DNA of 64,000 bases from Arthrobacter sunyaminii (GCF_018866305.1 NZ_CP076456.1:3410001-3474000), one strand, 5' to 3'. Counted from the stretch's first letter, positions 50,551 to 59,221 are shown. Program-made: numbers and translations. The notes: generated by a model not told the origin, from the sequence alone.

Positions 50551-52035
50551 ATGTCCTCCACCGCAAGGGCGCTGAAACGTCCCGGGTTTGCACCGATTGT
50601 CATAGTCCTGATTCTCGCTGAGATTGTCTCGGCCTTCGAGCTGTCCATGATGTACGTAACCCTGCCCACCCTGATGAGGGACTTCCAGGTGGACGCAAAC
50701 ACGGTTGCCTGGGTTGTTACGGCCTTCCTGCTGGTGTCAGCCTCCGCCGGTGTTCTGGGTGGACGCTTCGGAGATCTGTACGGCAGGCGGAAGGTCATGG
50801 TCATTGCCCTGGTCATCGCAGCCATCGGTTCGCTCATCTCGCTGCTCGGGGGCTCCCTTGGCATGATCATCTTCGGCCGCGCCATTCAGGGTGTTACCGG
50901 TGCGGTGCTGGGTCTGGCTTTCGGACTGGCCCGCGAACATCTCGACGAAAAACGTGTTCCGGTGGGCATCTCCATGGTGGGGGCCTCGGCGCTCATCGCC
51001 GGCGGGGGCGGCGCACTGATCGCCGGATTCATGATTGATGCCTTCTCCTGGCACGGCATCTTCGTCTTTGCTGCCGTCGTGTCGGTTATGGCCGCGGTGA
51101 GCATCCAATTGGTGATTCCCCGGGACACGGTGCTGCCCAGCCGGGAGAAACCGGATTACCTTGGCGCGGTACTGCTGCCCATCGCCGTGAGTGCCATTCT
51201 GCTCGCGTTTTCCGGCGCTTCGAAGACCGGTTTTGCGTCCGCCCAGTTCGTCGCCCTGATCAGCGTTGGGATCGTCGCCGCCGCCGTGTGGGCGTGGTGG
51301 GAGCTGCGGGTGGAATCCCCCATCGTGAACCTTCGGATGTTCAAGAACCGCCAAATTGCCCTGGCCATGACCGCCACCGTGCTCGCCGCCGTCGGGCCTT
51401 TGGGCGGCGGGAACGTCCCGGCGCAGCTCATCATGCAATCGCCCACCTCGTCGGGATACGGGCTTGGTTTTTCCCCCACCGGCGCCGGGGTTCTGATCAG
51501 CTCAACTCTGCTGGTGGGCTACTTATTCTCACCGCTGGGCGGAAAGCTGGCCTTCCGGTTCGGCGCCCGCACAGTCTTCATCGTTGGCCTGGCGCTGGTG
51601 GCCCTGGTCATTCCCATCATCCTGCTGACCTATGGAAGCGTGCTGATGTTCATCATTGCGATGGTCCTGAACAGCACCGGCATATCGCTTGCCTACGGCG
51701 CGCTGCCGAACCTGCTCATTGAAGTGGTCCCGGAAACCCACACTTCGGAAACTGCCGGCACCAACACCATGATCCGCAACATCGGCCAGTCCGCCGCCGT
51801 TGCCATTGGCGCGTACATCCTGGCCAGCCACACCGACCCGGCCACAACGGCCGTTGCGCAGGAAGGCATCAGCTCAGCGTTCATCTTCGTGTTGATTTTC
51901 GCTGCATTGTCAGTAGTGGTGGCACTGATGCTGCGACGCACTCCCGCACAGTGGGTTCCCGAGACTGCCGGCGAGCGCGACATTCGCCGCGGCACCAACC
52001 GAAGCCCGCAAGACACGGTCCACGCACCGCTGTAA
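50551..52035 (+). CDS. MFS transporter, DHA2-like, copy 2
   Basis: From ATG 50551 (AAAGGCAGGAC upstream) this is 494 aa, matching copy 1 residue for residue over most of the chain, for example AEIVSAFELSMMYV, ARAIQGVTGAVLGL-type segments and the shared ending PETAGERDIRRGT. Differences cluster in the residues after motif 6 (about 185-215), in TM7-9 (ASTKTGF / VFAAVGPLGG against VLAAVGPLGG) and at the C-terminus. An upstream ATG at 50521 in frame adds ten residues that overlap the shared ribosome site, so it is not used. Confidence 0.9.
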   Translation: MSSTARALKRPGFAPIVIVLILAEIVSAFELSMMYVTLPTLMRDFQVDANTVAWVVTAFLLVSASAGVLGGRFGDLYGRRKVMVIALVIAAIGSLISLLGGSLGMIIFGRAIQGVTGAVLGLAFGLAREHLDEKRVPVGISMVGASALIAGGGGALIAGFMIDAFSWHGIFVFAAVVSVMAAVSIQLVIPRDTVLPSREKPDYLGAVLLPIAVSAILLAFSGASKTGFASAQFVALISVGIVAAAVWAWWELRVESPIVNLRMFKNRQIALAMTATVLAAVGPLGGGNVPAQLIMQSPTSSGYGLGFSPTGAGVLISSTLLVGYLFSPLGGKLAFRFGARTVFIVGLALVALVIPIILLTYGSVLMFIIAMVLNSTGISLAYGALPNLLIEVVPETHTSETAGTNTMIRNIGQSAAVAIGAYILASHTDPATTAVAQEGISSAFIFVLIFAALSVVVALMLRRTPAQWVPETAGERDIRRGTNRSPQDTVHAPL

Positions 52036-52115
52036 CCCTCAGCTGCGAAGTCCCCGGAGCCGCCGGGGCCCATGAAATCCGCATTTCAGTAAACGCTTGT
52101 GAAAGAGGAAAGACC

Positions 52116-53009
52116 ATGACAATCCATCTTCAGAACATCGGGAAGGTCACGGAAGGCGCTCCCGTTTCATGGGAGTCCAAGGACGCTCTCCTGTACGCCC
52201 TAAGCGTGGGTGCCGGTGCCCGCGACCAAACAGCAAACCTTGCCTTCACCACGGAAAACTCCCGGGGGATCGATCAGAGCGTGCTGCCCACCTTCGCCGT
52301 GCTTCTGGGCGGATCCGGCGGTTCCATGGATGAGCTCGGGGACTTCAAGCTTTCCCAGATCCTGCACGGCGGACAAACGGTCACGCTGCACCGCACGCTG
52401 GCCCCGGCCGGAACCGTGATTCCGCGCAGCTTTATGAGCGGCGCCTGGGACAAAGGCAAGAATGCCGTTGTTGAGCTCACCACCCACCTGCTCGACGCCG
52501 ACACCCGGGAGCTCACTGCCACCTCAGTGACCTCCATGATTATCCGCGGAGAGGGCGGCTTCGGATCCGAGCCGGCACCGCATGACGGGTGGGAGCTGCC
52601 CGACCGCCCGGCCGATCTTGTGGACGTACAAAGGACCTCTCCCGACCAGGCCCTGCTCTACCGCCTCAACGGCGACCGCAACCCGCTGCATTCAGACCCC
52701 GCGATGGCCGCCATGATCGGCTTTGAGAAGCCCATCCTGCACGGACTGTGCACTATGGGCTTCGCCGGCCGTGCCCTCCTGGAAGGCGCGTTGGGGTCCG
52801 ACGTCGATGCGTTCGGCTCGCTGAGCGTCCGTTTTGCCGCACCGGTGATTCCGGGCGACGAGCTGACCACCAGCATGTGGATGACCGAAACCGGTGCCGT
52901 TTTCCAGACACGGGTTGGGGACACCGTGGTCCTGGACCGCGGCACCTGCCTCCGCCGCGATGCGCTGGCGGCCGGTGAAAGCCTGCTTTCCGAACCGGCT
53001 ACGGCCTAA
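52116..53009 (+). CDS. MaoC-like double-hotdog enoyl-CoA hydratase
   Basis: The 297-aa protein has two hotdog folds. The C-terminal one carries the hydratase-2 motif NGDRNPLHSDP, with the catalytic pair D187 and H192, followed by FEKPILHGLCTMGF. This fits R-specific hydration of a trans-enoyl-CoA made by the acyl-CoA dehydrogenase, giving the 3-hydroxyacyl-CoA needed by the aldolase. ATG 52116 has an AGAGGAAAG ribosome site; the long upstream frame overlaps the MFS gene. It is the last plus-strand gene of the island. Confidence 0.87.
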   Translation: MTIHLQNIGKVTEGAPVSWESKDALLYALSVGAGARDQTANLAFTTENSRGIDQSVLPTFAVLLGGSGGSMDELGDFKLSQILHGGQTVTLHRTLAPAGTVIPRSFMSGAWDKGKNAVVELTTHLLDADTRELTATSVTSMIIRGEGGFGSEPAPHDGWELPDRPADLVDVQRTSPDQALLYRLNGDRNPLHSDPAMAAMIGFEKPILHGLCTMGFAGRALLEGALGSDVDAFGSLSVRFAAPVIPGDELTTSMWMTETGAVFQTRVGDTVVLDRGTCLRRDALAAGESLLSEPATA

Positions 53010-53080
53010 CGTCACGGTCCGGCGGCGCGGCGGCGGCCCCACCAGGCTTCGCGCCCGGGCTGCCGCCGTCGTCATCGTTC

Positions 53081-53974
53081 CTATTCGATGCAGCCGTCCG
53101 GGCACCGCAGGGTGGACGGGTCCGAGGCGCACTCCGCGCAGTACAGGGTGAGCTTGCGGCAGGAGGGGTTGGAGCAGTTCTCGAACTTGCTGGTGGGAGC
53201 CTCGCAGCGCACACACTTGCCGATGGTGGCGGCGTCCTCGGTGAACTCCATGTGCATCCGCTTGTCGAAGACGTAGAGCGAGCCTTCCCACAGTCCCTTG
53301 TCACCGTAGGCTTCCCCGTAGCGGACAATCCCGCCCTGCATCTGGTAAACCTCTTTGAAGCCGCGGTTGACCATCAGCGAGGACAGGACCTCGCAGCGGA
53401 TGCCGCCGGTGCAGTAGGTCACCACCGGCTTGTCCTTGAGATCGTCGTATTTGCCGGAATCCAGTTCGGCGATGAAGTCATGCGTGGTGGCAACGTCGGG
53501 CACCACGGCCCCCTTGAACTTGCCGATCTGGGCTTCAAAGGCATTCCGGCCGTCAAAAAAGACCACCTCTTCGCCGTCGGCCTTCTTCTCCTCCACCAGC
53601 TGGTGGAGTTCTTCCGGCCGCAGGTGGGTGCCTCCGCCCACTACTCCGTTCTCGTCAACCTTCAGTTCACCCGGGGCGCCGAAGCTGACGATTTCCTGGC
53701 GGACCTTGACGCTCAGCCGCGGGAAGTCCTCCGCACCGCCCTCGGAATACTTGATGTCCATCTTCTTGAAGGCCGGATATTCGCGGGTGGCCTTCACATA
53801 TGCCTTCACGGCGTCAAGCTCGCCGCCCACGGTTCCGTTGATCCCGTCGGGCGAGATCAGGATCCGGCCGCGCAGTCCCAACTTCTCGCAGAGGGCGCGC
53901 TGCCAGAGGCGCACGGCCTCCGGATCGGGGAGGGGCGTAAAGGCGTAATACAGTGCAATTCGGTTCAAAGCCAC
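53081..53974 (-). CDS. trhO: tRNA uridine(34) hydroxylase TrhO (rhodanese-domain)
   Basis: TrhO makes 5-hydroxyuridine at the tRNA wobble position in an oxygen-dependent way. The 297-aa protein has the N-terminal acylphosphatase-like region ([16 protein letters not shown]), a rhodanese domain with active site CTGGIRCE, and a C-terminal Cys-rich zinc-binding part (C-V-R-C ... C-x4-C ... C-A-E-C ... C-x3-C). The GTG at 53974 is six bases after a TACCCT -10. It is convergent with the maoC gene. Confidence 0.92.
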   Translation of the reverse strand: MALNRIALYYAFTPLPDPEAVRLWQRALCEKLGLRGRILISPDGINGTVGGELDAVKAYVKATREYPAFKKMDIKYSEGGAEDFPRLSVKVRQEIVSFGAPGELKVDENGVVGGGTHLRPEELHQLVEEKKADGEEVVFFDGRNAFEAQIGKFKGAVVPDVATTHDFIAELDSGKYDDLKDKPVVTYCTGGIRCEVLSSLMVNRGFKEVYQMQGGIVRYGEAYGDKGLWEGSLYVFDKRMHMEFTEDAATIGKCVRCEAPTSKFENCSNPSCRKLTLYCAECASDPSTLRCPDGCIE

Positions 53975-53980
53975 ACATTA

Positions 53981-53986
53981 AGGGTA
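53981..53986 (-). promoter_or_regulatory. -10 box (TACCCT) of trhO
   Basis: TACCCT, six bases, then GTG 53974. It is in a divergent pair with 54045-54050, about 60 bases away. Confidence 0.5.
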
Positions 53987-54044
53987 GACCGGCGCGGGAC
54001 CCCGAATTTCATCAGCGCACATACCTTTCACCTGCCGCCCCCGC

Positions 54045-54050
54045 TAGTGT
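54045..54050 (+). promoter_or_regulatory. -10 box (TAGTGT) of the GNAT gene
   Basis: TAGTGT, six bases, then ATG 54057; exact leaderless spacing. Confidence 0.55.
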
Positions 54051-54056
54051 TCATTC

Positions 54057-54707
54057 ATGAGCCTGCTGGACGATGATTTGCTTGAGACCTGGGTGACCGG
54101 ATGGGCGCAGGCCCGCGGCTATCGAACCCGACGGGAAGGCCGTTTTCCGGCGGCTTTCCTGCACGACAAAACCAACGACTGGGAGTACTTCGCCCTGGAA
54201 CCCTCCCATGACGAATTCGCGGCGCTGGCTTCCTCGGCCCGGATGAGTCCCGGGCGGCTCTTCACCATCGTCACCGGACGCGTGAATGAAATCCACGGCG
54301 CCGCCTTGGTTTACGGGCTGAATGTCCGGTCCGCGGACGAGGTTTTCATGACACTGGACATGACCGGGCAGGACATTGAAGACCCGCTGCCGCTGGACGG
54401 TTTTGAAGCGGAAACGGTGCGCAACGGCAAGGTGGGCACCGTTACCGTCACAGCCGACGGCGAGCTGGCCGCGCGGGGCAGCGTGGCGATCGTGGAAGGG
54501 CATGCGGTGTACGACCGGATTGTCACCGAGCCCGGGTTCCGACGGCGCGGGCTGGGCAGCTACGTGACGCGGGCTCTCACCGCAGTGGCCATGGAACACG
54601 ACGCCGATTCCGGGCTGCTGGTCGCCACCGCCGACGGGCTGGAACTGTACACCTACCTGGGCTGGGAAAACCTGGCCAGCGTGGTGATGTTCGAACCGCG
54701 GCTGTAG
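54057..54707 (+). CDS. GNAT-family N-acetyltransferase
   Basis: The 216-aa protein has the acetyl-CoA pyrophosphate loop RIVTEPGFRRRGLGSYVTRAL (R-x2-G-x-G/A) near residues 158-178 and the downstream ATADGLELYTYLGW. The N-terminal half is unusual and specific to this group, so the acceptor substrate is unknown. It is likely transcribed alone, with a leaderless start. Confidence 0.82.
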   Translation: MSLLDDDLLETWVTGWAQARGYRTRREGRFPAAFLHDKTNDWEYFALEPSHDEFAALASSARMSPGRLFTIVTGRVNEIHGAALVYGLNVRSADEVFMTLDMTGQDIEDPLPLDGFEAETVRNGKVGTVTVTADGELAARGSVAIVEGHAVYDRIVTEPGFRRRGLGSYVTRALTAVAMEHDADSGLLVATADGLELYTYLGWENLASVVMFEPRL

Positions 54708-54713
54708 GCGTCT

Positions 54714-54760
54714 GCGGCCGGTTTGCGGCGGCTTTTGTGGTGGCTTTTGCGGTCGTGTTT
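54714..54760 (+). repeat. Four degenerate 11-12 bp tandem repeats (GCGGnnGnTTTT)
   Basis: Units GCGGCCGGTTT, GCGGCGGCTTTT, GTGGTGGCTTTT and GCGGTCGTGTTT follow one another just after the GNAT stop. It is a T-containing patch in otherwise GC-rich spacer; role unknown. Confidence 0.55.
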
Positions 54761-54833
54761 GCGGCGGAAACGCAGCGGTTCAGCCCGGAGCTGAGCGGGC
54801 GCGTTTAACAGCGGCTGTCCAGACGGCCGGTGG

Positions 54834-54839
54834 GAGAAT
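54834..54839 (+). promoter_or_regulatory. Possible -10 box (GAGAAT) of the helicase gene
   Basis: GAGAAT, six bases, then GTG 54846. It lacks the initial T of TANNNT, so it is weaker than the others. Confidence 0.35.
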
Positions 54840-54845
54840 GGCACA

Positions 54846-57236
54846 GTGGCCCTACATGATTCCCTGATCCCCCTGCTCGGCTCCGGCGCCGACCCGGAAC
54901 AGCTGGTCCATGTCCACGAAATCCCCGCCCGCCAGGCTGTTCCCGTTCCGTGGCCGGACTGGGCGCACCCCGACGTCGTTGCCGCCTACGCCACGGTGGG
55001 TGTCCACGAACCCTGGCGCCACCAGATTGAAGCCGCAGAGTCCGCGCACTCGGGGCAGCACACGATTATTTCCACCGGCACCGCCTCCGGAAAATCCCTG
55101 GCCTACCTGCTGCCTGCCCTGGACGAGATCCACCGCACGGCACTGGATGACCGGGTCACGCTGGAGCCAACCGGGTCGGTGGCCCTCTATCTGGCCCCCA
55201 CCAAGGCATTGGCCGCTGACCAGCTTTCCGCCGTGAACGCCCTGCAGCTTCCCACCGTGCGCGCTGAAACATACGACGGCGATACAGACACCGGTGCCCG
55301 GCGCTGGATCCGGGACCACGCCAACCTGGTGCTGGCCAACCCCGACATGCTGCACTTCGGGGTACTGCCCAACCATGCCTGGTGGGCCAGGTTCTTCCGC
55401 CGGCTGAAGTACGTCATCATTGACGAGGCCCACAGCTACCGCGGTGTCTTCGGTTCCAACGTTGCCAACCTCATGCGCCGGCTGCGCCGGATCTGCCGCT
55501 ACTACGGCGCCGACCCGGTGTTCATCGGAGCGTCCGCCACCTCGGCGGACCCGGCCTCCTCCTTCGGCAGGTTGATCGGCGGCGAGGTCACCGCCGTCAC
55601 CCGCGACGCCTCTCCGCACGGAGCCACCACCGTGGCGCTCTGGGAGCCGCAGCTCACCGAGCTCAAGGGCGAAAACGGGGTGCGCTCCCGGCGGACCGTC
55701 ATTGCCGAAACCTCCGACCTGCTGGCCAACCTGGTGGCGGCACAGGTCCGCACCATTGCCTTCATCAAGTCCCGCCGCGGCGCCGAAACCATTGCCACCA
55801 TCACCCGCCGGCTGCTGGATGAGGTGCATCCCTCGCTGCCGGACCGGGTGGCCGCGTACCGCTCCGGATACCTCCCGGAGGAACGCCGCGAGCTGGAACG
55901 CCGGCTGCGCAGCGGCGAGCTGCTGGGCATTTCCAGCACCTCCGCCCTGGAGCTCGGTATCGATGTTTCCGGGCTCGACGCCGTGCTGGTGGCCGGCTGG
56001 CCCGGCACCCGGGCTTCCCTCTTCCAGCAGATCGGGCGGGCCGGCCGCTCCGGCCAGGACGCGCTGGCCGCCTTCGTGGCCAGTGACGATCCCCTCGATA
56101 CGTACCTGGTGCACCATCCGGAGGCGATCTTCGACATTTCGGTGGAAGCAACTGTCTTTGACCCGTCCAACCCCTATGTGCTCGGCCCGCACCTCTGTGC
56201 CGCCGCCGCCGAAATCCCGCTGACCCCCGACGAGCGGGAGCTCTTTGGTCCCACCGCTGCCGGACTGCTGGATCAACTGGTGGACCAGGGCTACCTGCGG
56301 CGCCGGCCCTCGGGGTGGTTCTGGACGCATGCGGAAAGTGCAGCCGCCCTGGTGAACCTGCGGGCGGACGGCGGCGGGCCGATCAACATTGTGGAATCCG
56401 ACACCGGAATGCTGCTGGGCACCATGGATTCGCCGCAGAGCCAGTACCAGGCCCACACCGGCGCGGTCTACGTGCATCAGGGCCAGACGTTCCTGGTGGA
56501 CGAGCTTAATGAAGCGGACCACTGCGCGATGGTCACCCGCGGCAACCCGGAGTTCTACACCCAGGCCCGGGACGTCACCCAGATTGAAGTGATCGAGACG
56601 GAACGGACCTCGCATTGGGGCGAGATTCAGGTCTGTTTCGGCACCGTGAAGGTCACCACCCAGGTGGTCTCTTTTCAGCGCAAGGCCCTGATTTCCAACG
56701 AGATCCTGGGCGAGGAGCCGCTGGAACTTGAGGCCAAGGAACTGTTCACCAAAGCGGTGTGGTTTGTCATTGACGAGCACCTGCTCACCGGGGCGGGCCT
56801 GATTCCGGCCGATTTTCCCGGCGCCCTGCACGCTGCCGAGCATGCCTCCATCGGGATGCTGCCGCTGATCGCCACCTCCGACCGCTGGGACATCGGCGGC
56901 GTTTCCACCGCCCTGCACGCCGACACCGAGAAGCCCACCATCTTCGTGTACGACGGACATCCCGGCGGTGCAGGCTTTGCGGAACGGGCCTATGAAGCCG
57001 CCGAGCTGTGGCTGACCGCCACCCGCGACGCCATCCGTGCCTGCGAGTGCGAGCGCGGCTGCCCCTCCTGCGTGCAGTCCCCCAAGTGCGGCAACAAGAA
57101 CAATCCGCTGTCCAAGGCCGGTGCGGTGACCCTGCTGCAGGTGCTGCTGGACAACGCCCGCAGCAGGGAAACCGAACCCGGCTCCGGCGCTGCTCCCGCT
57201 GCGGCTGCAGCAGCGCCGGTCCGGCAAGCGGGCTAA
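54846..57236 (+). CDS. DEAH-box helicase with C-terminal DUF1998 (MrfA/YprA-like, Hrq1 group)
   Basis: The 796-aa protein is a superfamily 2 helicase: Walker A TGTASGKS (77-84), DEAH at 193-196, SATSADPASS (motif III), and QIGRAGRSGQ (motif VI). The C-terminal DUF1998 domain carries a four-Cys metal site ACECERGCPSCVQSPKCG. This layout matches Bacillus MrfA, which repairs mitomycin C-type lesions, and Hrq1. In mycobacteria a similar helicase is next to the tad locus, as it is here. GTG 54846 is taken as start. Gap to the convergent TadE-like gene is eight bases. Confidence 0.92.
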   Translation: MALHDSLIPLLGSGADPEQLVHVHEIPARQAVPVPWPDWAHPDVVAAYATVGVHEPWRHQIEAAESAHSGQHTIISTGTASGKSLAYLLPALDEIHRTALDDRVTLEPTGSVALYLAPTKALAADQLSAVNALQLPTVRAETYDGDTDTGARRWIRDHANLVLANPDMLHFGVLPNHAWWARFFRRLKYVIIDEAHSYRGVFGSNVANLMRRLRRICRYYGADPVFIGASATSADPASSFGRLIGGEVTAVTRDASPHGATTVALWEPQLTELKGENGVRSRRTVIAETSDLLANLVAAQVRTIAFIKSRRGAETIATITRRLLDEVHPSLPDRVAAYRSGYLPEERRELERRLRSGELLGISSTSALELGIDVSGLDAVLVAGWPGTRASLFQQIGRAGRSGQDALAAFVASDDPLDTYLVHHPEAIFDISVEATVFDPSNPYVLGPHLCAAAAEIPLTPDERELFGPTAAGLLDQLVDQGYLRRRPSGWFWTHAESAAALVNLRADGGGPINIVESDTGMLLGTMDSPQSQYQAHTGAVYVHQGQTFLVDELNEADHCAMVTRGNPEFYTQARDVTQIEVIETERTSHWGEIQVCFGTVKVTTQVVSFQRKALISNEILGEEPLELEAKELFTKAVWFVIDEHLLTGAGLIPADFPGALHAAEHASIGMLPLIATSDRWDIGGVSTALHADTEKPTIFVYDGHPGGAGFAERAYEAAELWLTATRDAIRACECERGCPSCVQSPKCGNKNNPLSKAGAVTLLQVLLDNARSRETEPGSGAAPAAAAAAPVRQAG

Positions 57237-57244
57237 GACCAGAC

Positions 57245-57628
57245 TCACGGCGGAGGTCCGGCGCGGGCATGCCCGGTGGCAGGCTGCGGCAGCAGCGGGA
57301 CGGGCACCCGGGTTTCCACCTGGACGGTCCGCTCTCCGGTGTCCACCGTGCATGCTGCCAGTACGGCGCCGTTGCGGCCGGCCACCTCTGCAGCCACCAC
57401 GCACGGCTCTCCGCTCCGAAGTTCACGAACCGTGTCAGCGGCCGCGAGTGCTGCCAGATCGGCCGCGGTGGCCGCCCTGCTTGCGGCCACCGCGGTTTGC
57501 AGCAGCATCAGAACGGCTGCGCACAGGATCAGCAGCAATAGTCCGGAACCCAGCACCATGACCGTGCCCGCGCCCTCCTCGGTTTTATCTCCTTTCCCGG
57601 CCGCAGCGGCCGCTCGCGCTTCTCCCAC
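57245..57628 (-). CDS. Rv3654c-type TadE-like protein
   Basis: The 127-aa protein has one hydrophobic segment near the N-terminus (VMVLGSGLLLLILCAAVLML) preceded by EEGAGT, a pseudopilin-like G/A-T cleavage context, then an Ala-rich region (AASRAATAADLAALAAADT). This is the helicase-neighbourhood TadE-like family (Rv3654c). It is probably a minor pilin of the Tad system. It is the last gene of the tad operon. Start GTG with AAAGGA upstream. Confidence 0.78.
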   Translation of the reverse strand: MGEARAAAAAGKGDKTEEGAGTVMVLGSGLLLLILCAAVLMLLQTAVAASRAATAADLAALAAADTVRELRSGEPCVVAAEVAGRNGAVLAACTVDTGERTVQVETRVPVPLLPQPATGHARAGPPP

Positions 57629-57700
57629 GTTGGTTCGTCCTTTCGGCTGGTCGTGGTCCGATCTGTCCGGTTGCCCGGCGGCACGCTTCCTCTGGCTTGT

Positions 57701-58093
57701 TTAGTTTCCGGGTGGCAGGGATTCCGGAAGCGCCGCGGCAGATCCGGTCAGCTCAAGCGGCAGCCGGTCCAGCAGCGGAGCCGAGACGGAGGTCCCTACT
57801 TCCACCAGCATCCATTCCCCGTCCGCGGTGACGGTCACCCGTGCACCGGGTCCTGCGATCCGGCGGGCCGCGTCCTCCGCTTCGGCGGTGCCTCCGCGCA
57901 TGATTTCCCGTGCCGCCGCCCGCGCGGCTTCTTCCACCCGCAGTTGGGTGGCTCCCGCTGCCACTCCCGTCAGGACGGCGGCCAGGAGCAGCACGACGGC
58001 GGGCAGGCCCACGGCCAGTTCAGCGGTCACCGCTCCGCGTGAGGACTCTGCCGGTGGATTCTCCCGCTGTACGCTACCCAAGGGTGAGGGCAC
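57701..58093 (-). CDS. TadE-family minor pilin
   Basis: The 130-aa protein has SSRGAVTAELAVGLPAVVLLLAAVL, a TadE pseudopilin signature with G-A-V-T-A-E at the expected processing site and Glu at +5. The rest has an Ala/Arg-rich amphipathic helix (VEEAARAAAREIM). It resembles Rv3655c. GTG 58093 lies inside the end of the Flp-like gene, so the two overlap by 20 bases. Confidence 0.8.
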   Translation of the reverse strand: MPSPLGSVQRENPPAESSRGAVTAELAVGLPAVVLLLAAVLTGVAAGATQLRVEEAARAAAREIMRGGTAEAEDAARRIAGPGARVTVTADGEWMLVEVGTSVSAPLLDRLPLELTGSAAALPESLPPGN

Positions 58094-58463
58094 TGCGGAT
58101 CAATCCCATGAGCAGGGACCGCACCTCGCCGCTGCCCAGGACCGCTACCAGAAGGGCGGCAAAGGCAACGGCCGCCAAGGTGGCAATCGCATATTCTGCC
58201 GTTGCCATTCCTGCTTCGCTGTCGCGGAAGCTTCTCCGGCGGCGCTCCCCTCTGTTGAGGGGAATCGGCAACACGTTCTCCGTTGCCCGGGGGTAGAGCA
58301 CGGTCACTGTGCCGAATCCCGAGCCGCAGGGTTGGCTCCCGGAAGCCGGCGCCCCGGGACTGTGCTCCGTTGAAAAAACGGGCGCGTCCGGCTCGCAGTT
58401 CGACTCACCGGTGCTGCCCCGGCCGCGCTGGACGGTGGTAACGGATCTGCTTAAACCTGGCAT
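58074..58463 (-). CDS. Flp pilin-like DUF4244 protein
   Basis: The C-terminal part SEAGMATAEYAIATLAAVAFAALLV is a Flp/DUF4244 prepilin: cleavage after G85, then M-A-T-A-E-Y with Glu at mature +5. From ATG 58463, with an AGGAGG Shine-Dalgarno, the protein is 129 aa and the leader before the cleavage site is ~85 residues, far longer than usual. A GTG at 58274 with CGGAG upstream would give a normal 66-aa prepilin. The major pilus subunit is likely from this gene. It overlaps the next gene by 20 bases. Confidence 0.72.
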   Translation of the reverse strand: MPGLSRSVTTVQRGRGSTGESNCEPDAPVFSTEHSPGAPASGSQPCGSGFGTVTVLYPRATENVLPIPLNRGERRRRSFRDSEAGMATAEYAIATLAAVAFAALLVAVLGSGEVRSLLMGLIRSALTLG

Positions 58464-58630
58464 GGTTCCTCCTGATGTGATTGCTGTGAGCTGTAACTGC
58501 ACCGCTGTTGAGGCGGTGATCCGATCCTTCATCGGCCGGCCCCTCGGAACCAGTGAGGATGTTGCCGTTCCGGACAACGCCCGCGGGCAAGACGGTTGTG
58601 GAGGATGCGCAGCACCCGCGCAGATGTGTC

Positions 58631-59221
58631 TTAGGGAAGCGACGGCAGCAGGGACATCAGCAGCGGCACCACTGTCAGGGCCACGAATGCCGGGAGCGCA
58701 CACAGCCCCAGGGGAACCACGAGCCGGACCCCCAGAGCCGCGGCACGGCGTTCCGCTTCGCGGGCCCGGCGGCGGCGTATCTGCGCCGCCTCCGCCACCA
58801 GGACCGCAGCTGACGGCGCCCCGGTGGTGGCTGCGAATCTCAGTGCTTCGCGGAGGTGTGCTGCGGGCTCGGGGAGCCGGCTGCGCTCCGGTGCCGCCAG
58901 ATCCCACGCTGCCGCCCAGGGGGCACCCAGCTCCAGGGCAGCCTGCACCCGGCAAAGACACACTGAGGTGTCCGGTTCCACTACCTCTGCCAAGACGGAA
59001 AGCGCCTGGAGGAGCGGCTGCCCGGCCTCCAGCATGGCTGCCGTCAGATCCAGCATCAGGGCAGGATCCTCTATGCCTGCCCCGGGAACGGCGTTGTGTC
59101 CCGGTGTCCTCTGCGCACCGTCCCCGTTTGGAGAGACAGTGAGCGGCGCGGTATTCCATCCCGGCAGCAGGAGCAGCGCAACGGCGGCAGCAAGAAATAC
59201 CGCCACCAGGGCTCCGGTCAT
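58631..59221 (-). CDS. tadC: TadC-like type II secretion F domain protein
   Basis: From ATG 59221 the protein is 196 aa, with an N-terminal hydrophobic segment (VAVFLAAAVALLLLPGW), a cytoplasmic T2SSF helical domain (LMLDLTAAMLEAGQPLLQALSVLAEVV) and C-terminal hydrophobic LRLVVPLGLCALPAFVALTVV. This fits one of the two inner-membrane platform proteins of the Tad pilus. The ATG overlaps the tadB stop by one base (TGATG). Confidence 0.8.
   Translation of the reverse strand: MTGALVAVFLAAAVALLLLPGWNTAPLTVSPNGDGAQRTPGHNAVPGAGIEDPALMLDLTAAMLEAGQPLLQALSVLAEVVEPDTSVCLCRVQAALELGAPWAAAWDLAAPERSRLPEPAAHLREALRFAATTGAPSAAVLVAEAAQIRRRRAREAERRAAALGVRLVVPLGLCALPAFVALTVVPLLMSLLPSLP

Noticed and set aside
54852-57404. 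850-aa minus-strand open frame opposite the helicase
   Set aside because: Antisense shadow; the plus-strand helicase has all SF2 motifs in order.
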